The notes beneath the pieces are model-generated. The model was not told the DNA's origin. It was given only the letters and a program-made list of their open reading frames with translations, and ran no database searches. A DNA stretch of 8,446 nucleotides from Desulfobacterales bacterium. Lineage in GTDB: Bacteria; Desulfobacterota; DSM-4660; Desulfatiglandales; Desulfatiglandaceae. Positions 1-5,841 of this stretch are shown one piece after another (within the stretch, counting starts at the first letter, position 1; each line of letters opens with the position of its first letter). Location of the stretch: contig JAKLQB010000702.1 in the NCBI GenBank assembly GCA_022013615.1, positions 1-8,446 on the forward strand, written 5' to 3'. Both the position numbers and the translations under genes were made by a program.

Positions 1-507
1 GGCACCGGCAATAACAACGGAGGAAGGATCATCGACCCCGCAATTTTTAAGAACCGGTGCCGATGTCAACACACTGCCGTTGGCGCAGATAACACCGACT
101 TTTTTTCCAGGCGTCATCGAGCGAAGGATTAACGGTACCTGCATGAGACTGGAGAAAAAACAGGGAACATCCATTACCTTGACGACATCGGGCAGGTAAT
201 TGGCGAAATAGCCGCAGGCACCGATAATGGCCCTGCATCCCTGCTGCACCATTTCGTTTCCGGTCTGAATAAGTTGTTCCAAAACGACGGGATCAAGCCT
301 GGAAGAAACCACGCTTCCTACAGAGGCCGCTTCAATGGCTTTAAAATGCACAGGAAAGTTGAACGTCGTCGCATTTTCGACACTTCCCGGCGGGAAAGCA
401 TATCCGGTCTGGCCAAAGAGAATGATCCCGATGGCGACGCCTCCCATTACCCGTCCTTCATTGATGTAAACATCCTCATCTTTGAAGTTGTTTGTATAAC
501 TATACAT
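1..507 (-). CDS. Asp/Glu racemase-superfamily protein, N-terminal part (runs off left edge)
   Basis: The minus strand is open from 507 to the left window edge, giving 169 residues with no stop. The N-terminal half matches the pattern I recall for the Asp/Glu/hydantoin racemase superfamily: a GVAIGIILF strand (24-31 region), then a P-P-G-x-V-x-N-x-x-T-F-x-F-P-V stretch (about 39-53), and a candidate first catalytic cysteine, Cys98, in IIGACGYFANY. The second catalytic cysteine should be in the missing C-terminal half. Family members racemise or isomerise amino acids and related acids without a cofactor, usually in the cytoplasm; the substrate cannot be told here. Two in-frame ATGs exist (513 and 507); I chose 507 because the GGGGAG at 516-521 lies 8 nt from it but only 2 nt from 513. 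It follows the corrinoid-protein gene after a 112 bp gap, so it may be cotranscribed. A role in stereochemistry of proline or glutamate is only a guess. A related decarboxylase or isomerase of the same fold is possible. Confidence 0.8.
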   Translation of the reverse strand, partial: MYSYTNNFKDEDVYINEGRVMGGVAIGIILFGQTGYAFPPGSVENATTFNFPVHFKAIEAASVGSVVSSRLDPVVLEQLIQTGNEMVQQGCRAIIGACGYFANYLPDVVKVMDVPCFFSSLMQVPLILRSMTPGKKVGVICANGSVLTSAPVLKNCGVDDPSSVVIAGA

Positions 508-513
508 TTGCAT

Positions 514-521
514 TTCTCCCC
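514..521 (-). promoter_or_regulatory. Ribosome binding site that decides the racemase start
   Basis: The minus strand reads GGGGAGAA at 521-514. Its GGAG core is 8 nt from the ATG at 507 and only 2 nt from the ATG at 513, so the second ATG is the better start. No promoter or terminator is evident in the rest of the 508-619 gap. Confidence 0.6.
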
Positions 522-619
522 TTTGAACTGGATATCTTTTCTCTGCCGCGTCATGTCCTGCCGCCCGGATGCTCTGGTATTGGGCTTTCAAGGACTTTTA
601 GCCAATATTTGATATAACG

Positions 620-1270
620 TCAGCTCAATCCCATCAGTCGGTCTGCGTCATCCACGGCCGTTGATGCATCCTCGGCGTAGCCGTCGGCTCCGATCTCACG
701 GGCCCAGTCTCTTGTGACGGGAGCGCCGCCAACTATTATTTTTACCTTTTCCCTTACTCCAGCTTCCTCTAGCGTTTGGATTACTTCTCTTTGTGCTGGC
801 ATGGTAGTAGACAGTAGGGCTGAGAGCCCCAGGATCTGAGGACTTAATTCGTTGACTTTCTCCAGGATAGTCTCGGCGGGGACATCCTTACCCAGATCTA
901 CGACCTCATAACCAGAAGCCGAAAGCAAAAGAGCCACCAGATTTTTTCCGAGGTCGTGAATATCGCCCTTGACCGTGGCGATGAGAAACAGCCCCTTTTT
1001 TTTGAAAGCCTTGTCTCCTGAAAGTTGAGGTTTCAAGCTCTCCATCACTTCTGTCACCATCTGACCAGCCAAAATAAGTTCGGGCAGAAAGATCGCTTCA
1101 TCGGCGAAAAGAACGCCTACCTTTCGCAGACCCAGAGTTAGCCCCGCATTGACAATCAAAAGGGGGTCGATTCCTTGCGCTATTCCTTTTGATACAAGGT
1201 CGGCTAGGTCTTTTTTATCCATCCTCACAACAGCATCGATTACCCTATTGAGATACTCTTCGGTTTCCAT
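620..1270 (-). CDS. Corrinoid (B12-binding) methyl-carrier protein, MttC/MtbC-like
   Basis: This 216-residue cytoplasmic protein has the usual length and two-domain build of corrinoid proteins of methylamine and betaine methyltransferase systems. Residues about 1-85 form the helical cap domain (as in methionine synthase), and about 91-216 the Rossmann-like B12-binding domain. The cobalamin signature is complete: D-x-H-x-x-G at Asp103, His105 (lower axial cobalt ligand) and Gly108; S-x-L at Ser150-Leu152; and the GG pair at 181-182. In this family the Co(I) form takes a methyl group from an MttB-type enzyme and hands it to a second methyltransferase, usually toward tetrahydrofolate in bacteria. 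A good AAAGGAG at 1277-1283 lies 6 nt from the ATG. Only 20 bp separate it from the preceding MttB homologue, so the two are surely one transcript. It is the only corrinoid protein in the window and probably serves both MttB homologues. Which substrate system it belongs to is inferred from neighbours. Confidence 0.95.
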   Translation of the reverse strand: METEEYLNRVIDAVVRMDKKDLADLVSKGIAQGIDPLLIVNAGLTLGLRKVGVLFADEAIFLPELILAGQMVTEVMESLKPQLSGDKAFKKKGLFLIATVKGDIHDLGKNLVALLLSASGYEVVDLGKDVPAETILEKVNELSPQILGLSALLSTTMPAQREVIQTLEEAGVREKVKIIVGGAPVTRDWAREIGADGYAEDASTAVDDADRLMGLS

Positions 1271-1290
1271 TCCGCACTCCTTTAACTCAT

Positions 1291-2703
1291 TTATTTATAA
1301 ATAATCTCATCCAGTTTCTTATCAATGTCCTCTGGCAATTCAGGAGGCGTGTATTTCTCCATGACTTCCCCGAAGTATTTACGCGCCCGTTTCCGCATGG
1401 TTTTTGCTCTTGGATCCTTATCCAATGCCAAAAACCCCCGATCCATTATTTTTGGTATGAACATTTCCTTTCTAAAGTTGTCTCGAGTATGTTTGGTTTG
1501 TACAAAATCGCCTCCCGACCCAACTTCTTTGAAGACAGACAGATCTGTCGTCTCATCGGTAACTTCAATTCCTCGCATGGCTCGTTTGATCCAATTTGTG
1601 ACTTCATGATCAATTACCAAGGTTTCCAGGCTTATGGCATTTTCATCTGCAATAAGACCCATACCAACAACCATATTTGTCTCAGCCAGCGCAGGAAGCA
1701 GGCCGGTTCCCAGTTTTTCCATTCCCAACTGGACATCGATCGATTTTGTATCCGCAAGAATTCCACCTCCACCTGAGGGTAATCCATAATATTTGGCCAT
1801 TTGTGTCGTCCCGATTCGAAGGAGTGAAAATTCCGGTCCACCATGGGAGACTGTTGCTGCCTTCATATCTAAGATCCTGGCCCAACTGGCATAAATTAGA
1901 GGTACTGCAGGGTTGACAGATTTAGCTAGAACAAAACTGCTCAACAACTCAGCGTTTGCCAAAATTAGTGTGGAAGCAAGAGTTGCCGGGGATGTTCCTC
2001 CACACATGGGCCCCGACTCGATAAAGAGGGGTAGTCCCAAACGAGATGATTCAACAATCAGTTCAATGCTGTCGTCCCGAAGTACCAGAGGGGAGGTCAA
2101 ACAGACAAGCGTGGAAAAAAACGGACGTTCTTGCAAAGCCTCCAGACTGCCCGCCACCTCCGCCGCCATTTCAATATTTTTTTTCGAATTTTTGCCACTC
2201 TGGGCCTCAGCGATAAAATGCTTCTTTGTATTTGTCAAAAGTAATTTAGTCTCAATGTTGTCAACTACGTTAGAAGGGACATCTGTTGGTGTCGCTGGAA
2301 CCAACACAAAATCAGGAGGGTTAAGAACATCGGAGAGACGAATGATATCTCTGAGGTCATCACACACGACTTGGCGGTATTCATCTGTTTCGAAGTCAAG
2401 CACATTTGTGGCGATTCCGACAGTGCCGAAATAGACCCGATCACCCCCTATGAGAAGGGGAGGTCCGCCGGTTCGATCATAAAGGCGAACACACGATGAA
2501 CATTTTGATAGGGTATCATTTATGACGTGGTCGGGAATTCTCACCATTTGACTCTTAGAGTCAACCCTGGCCCCTGCTTTTTCAAATATTTCCAAAGCCT
2601 CTTCATTTGGTACATGAGTTCCAATCTCCATCAGTAGCGCTCTCGATCCCTGATCGATTCTAAGGATTTCCTGGTCATTCAAAAGCTTTATTGTGGGAAA
2701 CAT
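1291..2703 (-). CDS. MttB-family corrinoid methyltransferase, non-pyrrolysine (second copy)
   Basis: This 470-residue protein is a full-length member of the trimethylamine methyltransferase (MttB, COG5598) family, which folds as a TIM barrel and methylates a Co(I) corrinoid protein. Recognisable family segments are G-G-T-S-P-A-T-L-A (235-243) followed by LILANAELLSS, YYGLPSGGGG (305-314) with DTKSIDVQ after it, and ETLVIDHE (360-367) near the C-terminal third. The family ending with basic residues and PPELPEDI (453-460) is present. There is no in-frame amber codon, so it is not the pyrrolysine-containing trimethylamine enzyme; characterised non-Pyl relatives act on quaternary amines (MtgB, MtpB, MtcB). 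AGGAGG at 2710-2715 is 6 nt from the ATG. It is followed after 20 bp by the corrinoid-protein gene, its likely methyl acceptor. It is clearly divergent from the other MttB homologue at 4401-5825, especially in the N-terminal 220 residues, so the two probably take different substrates or successive methyl groups. The substrate is not determined. Confidence 0.93.
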   Translation of the reverse strand: MFPTIKLLNDQEILRIDQGSRALLMEIGTHVPNEEALEIFEKAGARVDSKSQMVRIPDHVINDTLSKCSSCVRLYDRTGGPPLLIGGDRVYFGTVGIATNVLDFETDEYRQVVCDDLRDIIRLSDVLNPPDFVLVPATPTDVPSNVVDNIETKLLLTNTKKHFIAEAQSGKNSKKNIEMAAEVAGSLEALQERPFFSTLVCLTSPLVLRDDSIELIVESSRLGLPLFIESGPMCGGTSPATLASTLILANAELLSSFVLAKSVNPAVPLIYASWARILDMKAATVSHGGPEFSLLRIGTTQMAKYYGLPSGGGGILADTKSIDVQLGMEKLGTGLLPALAETNMVVGMGLIADENAISLETLVIDHEVTNWIKRAMRGIEVTDETTDLSVFKEVGSGGDFVQTKHTRDNFRKEMFIPKIMDRGFLALDKDPRAKTMRKRARKYFGEVMEKYTPPELPEDIDKKLDEIIYK

Positions 2704-2733
2704 ATCGAGCCTCCTCTCAATATCAAGTTATAA

Positions 2734-2751
2734 AGGGAAATTGCATTCCCT
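2734..2751. repeat. Small inverted repeat before the second MttB homologue
   Basis: The halves AGGGAA (2734-2739) and TTCCCT (2746-2751) can pair as a 6 bp stem with a 6-base loop. It sits about 20-35 bp upstream of the MttB ribosome binding site at 2710-2715. On the minus strand no T-run follows, so it is not a convincing terminator. It could affect the leader of the mRNA or be chance. Confidence 0.3.
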
Positions 2752-2878
2752 ATTTTCTTATATAAAAAACTGCACAAATTGTTTTTTGGGATCAGGAGAA
2801 TGCTCACAGCCATACTGACGATGATGATGAGATATAGCAAACAATATTTGAGCAATTCACGGCTGGATTTTGGGAAAG

Positions 2879-2888
2879 TGTGTACACA
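2879..2888. promoter_or_regulatory. Candidate operator, perfect palindrome TGTGTACACA
   Basis: The 10 bases TGTGTACACA are their own reverse complement. They lie in the gap 176 bp upstream of the second MttB start. The inner 8 bases fit the GT-N-TA-N-AC layout known for operators of some GntR-family (HutC-type) regulators. No regulator gene is in the window, so the assignment is an inference; a perfect 10-mer of this kind may also occur by chance. Confidence 0.3.
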
Positions 2889-3016
2889 AAACCAAAATCG
2901 ATAAAAAGATGATACTATTGTTGAGTGTTCAATGGACAGATTGTTTAAACGAGAAGCCATCTTTTTGGGGGCATTAAAATCCCCTATTCTTGAGGTTAGG
3001 TAATTCATATATCTTT

Positions 3017-4189
3017 TCAAACGATTCCACCTTCGCTTAATGGCTTGTTTTTAAGGATTCGCTCAGGACCGAAGATAGAAAGATCCAGTGTTATAGTCCT
3101 GCCAGTTATCAGTTCGGACATGTAACGGCCAACCGCGGGTGCCTGTTGAAGCCCGTGACCCGAAAAGCCATTGGCCAGAAGAAGGCCTTTAATCTCTGGC
3201 CACTCGCCGAGGATGGCGTTTTCGTCGAGGGTATTAACTGCATAAAGGCCGGCCCAGCCTCGCATCAGCTTGAGTGTGTCGAAGGTGGGGACGAACTCGG
3301 CCAGCTCCGGCCAGAGGATGTCCTCAAATCTTTTCCTGTCCCAGGTGAAGTCGAATCCGACCGGGTCATCGTCCATCGACTTTCCCAACAGGATCAGGTC
3401 GCCGGTCTCAGTGCGGAAGTAAAGACCCGAAGGCAGTATGGTCAGCGGCAGCGGCCCTTCCGGCTTGACCGCTGTGTCCAGTGTAAAAGTCTGGCGCTTG
3501 GTCGGCTCTACCGGGAGTTTTACCCCCGCCGTCTGGGCCACCTTGGCCGCCCACGCTCCGGCGCAATTGACCACAAACTTGCCCGCCAGTCTCCCACCCG
3601 AGGCCAACCTGACCCCACTGACCCGGCCGCCCTCTGTGATGATCTCAATAACCTCGTCTTTGATGAACTCTGTTCCCAGTGATCTGGCCTTGGCCTTATA
3701 GCCCATGAGGACAGAGTAGGCATCCAGGTGACCGTCCTGAGAGCCAAACGTTCCGCCCAGCAGACCAGTCGGCTGGTAAAGGGGATAGTGCTCCCTGATC
3801 TGCTCCGGTGACCACCATTCCACATTACAGCCTAAGCCTTTCTGCAAGGCGAGCGCTTCTTCAGCTACGCTGCGCCCATTGTCATCTACAAGGAAGAGGT
3901 TTCCTTCACGGCGGTAGCTTATGTTTGGCTTTTCATCGTCCACAACCATGTCGTCCTCGAATCGCTCTAGGACATCAAAGGCGTACTGTGAGATCTGAAT
4001 GTTCTCCTTGAGGCTGAACTGGATACGAATGTTGGCCATTGATAAGGTGCTTGAGGCCCGGGTGTAAGCAGGGTCCATCTCGACGACAGTAAGTTTGAGC
4101 TTGTCGTCAGCACCCATGAGGTAGTAGGCAGTGGAGCACCCCATGATACCCCCGCCCACAACAATTACATCGTAAGTCTTCTTCTCCAT
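3017..4189 (-). CDS. DAO-family FAD-dependent amine oxidoreductase (putative N-methyl amino acid demethylase)
   Basis: This 390-residue protein has the length and layout of single-chain D-amino-acid oxidase/sarcosine oxidase-type flavoproteins (PF01266). The dinucleotide-binding motif VVGGGIMG (10-17) is at the N-terminus, Glu37 ends the second strand where FAD ribose is bound, NCAGAWA (208-214) is the second conserved segment, and NGFSGHGLQQAP (340-351) is the C-terminal FAD-binding block. The end resembles SoxB/FOXRED1-like members. In the GWAGLYAVNT segment (311-320) I see no cysteine where monomeric sarcosine oxidase attaches its flavin, so FAD is probably non-covalent. Relatives oxidise secondary or tertiary amino acids, including sarcosine, dimethylglycine and N-methylproline; removal of N-methyl yields formaldehyde. 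Between two MttB homologues and near putA, N-methylproline to proline is my favoured role, with proline or another imino acid as alternatives. The ATG at 4189 lacks a good ribosome binding site, but the Rossmann motif begins at once, so the start is sound. The gene looks richer in G+C than its neighbours. Confidence 0.92.
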   Translation of the reverse strand: MEKKTYDVIVVGGGIMGCSTAYYLMGADDKLKLTVVEMDPAYTRASSTLSMANIRIQFSLKENIQISQYAFDVLERFEDDMVVDDEKPNISYRREGNLFLVDDNGRSVAEEALALQKGLGCNVEWWSPEQIREHYPLYQPTGLLGGTFGSQDGHLDAYSVLMGYKAKARSLGTEFIKDEVIEIITEGGRVSGVRLASGGRLAGKFVVNCAGAWAAKVAQTAGVKLPVEPTKRQTFTLDTAVKPEGPLPLTILPSGLYFRTETGDLILLGKSMDDDPVGFDFTWDRKRFEDILWPELAEFVPTFDTLKLMRGWAGLYAVNTLDENAILGEWPEIKGLLLANGFSGHGLQQAPAVGRYMSELITGRTITLDLSIFGPERILKNKPLSEGGIV

Positions 4190-4400
4190 AGTTGCTTTAG
4201 TCTCTTATTTATTAATTCACCAGATTTAAAACCTTTGCCTTTCAGGCGAACAGCTTTAGCAGGTAGTGGTTTAATAAATGACTGGTATATCCATCGCGAA
4301 TCCGTTTGAAGCAATTGACGCTGAAGAAGCTGAGAAATACCAATATTCCTTTTTCATTCTATTAGTTGTATACTACTAATGCTTTCAGTCGATACATGCA
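4190..4400. other. 211 bp intergenic gap with a candidate operator
   Basis: The gap separates the first MttB homologue from the DAO oxidoreductase. It is A+T-rich, has no believable ORF, and holds a near-perfect 20 bp palindrome (4361-4380). A 6 bp inverted repeat, TAATGC (4377-4382) with GCATTA (4398-4403), overlaps the MttB stop codon, and a 4 bp GCCT/AGGC hairpin is at 4237-4247; neither is followed by a T-run on the minus strand. The DAO gene may therefore have its own promoter, but I cannot point to clear -35 and -10 boxes. Confidence 0.5.
4361..4380. promoter_or_regulatory. Candidate operator, 20 bp near-perfect palindrome
   Basis: The plus strand reads ATTAGTTGTA then TACTACTAAT. Eighteen of 20 positions are symmetric about the GTA|TAC centre; only the single base pair set at position 7 and its partner at position 14 breaks symmetry. 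A GTATAC core flanked by A+T is the style of operator bound by some GntR (FCD-type) regulators. It lies 20 bp beyond the MttB stop and about 170 bp before the DAO start, which suits transcriptional control of the DAO gene. No T-run follows on either strand, which argues against a terminator. The regulator is not in the window. Confidence 0.45.
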
Positions 4401-5825
4401 TTAAGCTCCCTTGTCTTCAATCGAGTTTATAAACTTCCTTAAATCCTTCGCGATTCCTGGCGGCAACTCCGGTGCCTCGTAGCTTTTCAGTATTTCCTTG
4501 TATTTCTTATTGGCCGTTTCCATAGTCTTGGGCGATCCGCTGGCGTACCATTTGTCGAAGTTGGCCCGGTTGGATAAGCGCGGCTGGTAAAATTCACGCC
4601 TGAAGTGCTCAAAGGTATGATCCTTATCCAGGAAATGCCCGCCGGGTCCGGCTTCCTTGATCACATCCAGGCCCAAGGTGTCTTCATTGACTTCATAGCC
4701 TTTCTTAATTCTTTTCACCATGCCGCAGATTTCATCGTCGATGATGAATTTCTCATAAGACATGCAAGCGTAAGTTTCGAGGATGCCTGCGGTATGGAGG
4801 ACAAAATGGATGCCGCTGACCTGGGCCATTAGGAGGCTCATCATGGATTCGTAGGCAGCCTGTGCATCAGGTATCTTTGCATCACAGATCGCGCCGCCGC
4901 CTCTGGAGGGAAGATTATAGTATCTGGCCATTTGGGCTGTTGCGGCGGTATTGATCGCCATTTCAGGCGAACCGACGACCAAGGCGCCGGAATGCATATT
5001 TACGTTGGTGGAAGATCCGGCAAAGACCACCGGTGTGCCCTCGCGAACAAGCTGTGTAAGGACGATGCCTGCTAACACTTCCGCATTCTGGAGGGCCAAC
5101 GTTCCGGCAAGGGTGGCCGGGGCGGTCGCGCCGGCGATTGCCAGGGAAGAAATAAGCTGCGGCTGCCCGGCTTTGGCATATTCCATTATAGCCCCCAACA
5201 TCCGGTCGTCATATCCCAATGGTGTAAGTGAGCACAGGATGCTGATAAGACAGGGCTTTTCAGCCAGTTCCGCTTTGCTGCCGAACATGATGGACGCCAT
5301 CCGGATACTGTCTCTGGCGCCCTTCGCCCCCATGGCGCTTCCCATGAAACATTTATCGGAATATTTCATGGCAGCAAAAATTATCTCGGCATGACGGATT
5401 ATATGGGGCACATCGTTCGGCTCAATGACCATGCCGCTGCAAATATCCTGGTAGGGGCTGTCACCCGTCAATTTGACGAAGTTTTCAAAATCTTTCAGCG
5501 TTCCTTCCCGTCTGCCCTTATCCAGGTCCGTCACAAATGGGGCGCCGTATCCGGGGATAAAGGCGATGCTGTCACTGCCGATAACGACGTCCTTTTCGGG
5601 ATTACGCGCGTAAAGCGTAAACTGCCTGGGGGCCTTTTTTATTTGTTCTTCCACCATCTGACGCGATAAAAATACGCGTTCTCCTTCCACCTTGGCACCG
5701 CCTTTGGATAATACTTCCAGGGCAGGGGGGTAATGAAACTCCATCCCGATTCGCTCTAAAATCTGCAAACTGGCCTCATGAACCTGCTCAACCTGTTCTT
5801 TAGTCAGGAATTCGTAATATTGCAT
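4401..5825 (-). CDS. MttB-family corrinoid methyltransferase, non-pyrrolysine (first copy, behind putA)
   Basis: From the ATG at 5825 the protein has 474 residues, the normal size for the MttB family. Family segments are very clear: GATAPATLAGTLALQNAEV (232-250), ARYYNLPSRGGGAICDAK (300-317), SYEKFIIDDEICGMVKRIK (356-374) and YEAPELPPGI (449-458). It should transfer a methyl group from a quaternary or tertiary amine to the Co(I) corrinoid protein in the cytoplasm. No in-frame stop interrupts it, so it lacks pyrrolysine and is grouped with enzymes such as MtgB, MtpB and MtcB. The frame stays open upstream to 6086, but that stretch lies inside putA and reads as low-quality sequence; an AAAGGAG at 5835-5841, 9 nt from 5825, fixes the start. 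Only 16 bp separate it from the putA stop, so the two are cotranscribed. This tight pairing with proline oxidation points to proline betaine or N-methylproline as substrate; that is inference. Confidence 0.93.
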   Translation of the reverse strand: MQYYEFLTKEQVEQVHEASLQILERIGMEFHYPPALEVLSKGGAKVEGERVFLSRQMVEEQIKKAPRQFTLYARNPEKDVVIGSDSIAFIPGYGAPFVTDLDKGRREGTLKDFENFVKLTGDSPYQDICSGMVIEPNDVPHIIRHAEIIFAAMKYSDKCFMGSAMGAKGARDSIRMASIMFGSKAELAEKPCLISILCSLTPLGYDDRMLGAIMEYAKAGQPQLISSLAIAGATAPATLAGTLALQNAEVLAGIVLTQLVREGTPVVFAGSSTNVNMHSGALVVGSPEMAINTAATAQMARYYNLPSRGGGAICDAKIPDAQAAYESMMSLLMAQVSGIHFVLHTAGILETYACMSYEKFIIDDEICGMVKRIKKGYEVNEDTLGLDVIKEAGPGGHFLDKDHTFEHFRREFYQPRLSNRANFDKWYASGSPKTMETANKKYKEILKSYEAPELPPGIAKDLRKFINSIEDKGA

Positions 5826-5834
5826 TCGATATTT

Positions 5835-5841
5835 CTCCTTT
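5835..5841 (-). promoter_or_regulatory. Ribosome binding site that decides the first MttB start
   Basis: The minus strand reads AAAGGAG here, 9 nt before the ATG at 5825, and it abuts the putA stop codon (TAG at 5844-5842). This excludes the longer reading that would begin inside putA at 6086. Confidence 0.8.

Larger units (their letters stand above)
2704..3016. other. 313 bp A+T-rich intergenic gap, candidate control region
   Basis: This gap lies between the DAO oxidoreductase and the second MttB homologue. It is A+T-rich and contains a perfect 10 bp palindrome (2879-2888) and a small hairpin just before the MttB ribosome binding site (2734-2751). An open frame crosses it on the minus strand from a TTG at 3020 to 2688, but I do not believe it is a gene. 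I see no convincing sigma-70 or sigma-54 promoter by eye and no strong terminator. Its size suggests that the MttB/corrinoid-protein pair could have its own promoter here. Confidence 0.5.

Noticed and set aside
274..612. 112-codon plus-strand frame
   Set aside because: It is antisense to the racemase frame (507-1), which is open to the edge and has recognisable family motifs; the plus-strand product has none.
1913..2434. 173-codon plus-strand frame
   Set aside because: It is antisense to the clearly coding second MttB homologue and its product is low-complexity Ser/Thr/Arg-rich sequence.
2704..3016. Sigma-70 or sigma-54 promoter for the MttB/corrinoid pair
   Set aside because: Several TTG and TATA-like words occur in this A+T-rich gap, but none pair at 16-18 bp with good matches, and no GG/GC sigma-54 pair has correct spacing.
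2688..3020. 110-codon minus-strand frame with a TTG start overlapping the DAO stop
   Set aside because: It runs into the start of the second MttB gene and over its ribosome binding site, has no good ribosome binding site of its own, and its product resembles no family; the single hydrophobic patch is explained by A+T-rich sequence.
4237..4247. GCCT-TTC-AGGC hairpin as a terminator
   Set aside because: The stem is only 4 bp and no T-run follows on the minus strand.
1291..5825. Pyrrolysine-containing MttB (in-frame amber codon)
   Set aside because: Both homologues are full length (470 and 474 residues) without an internal TAG, and end at ordinary TAA stops.
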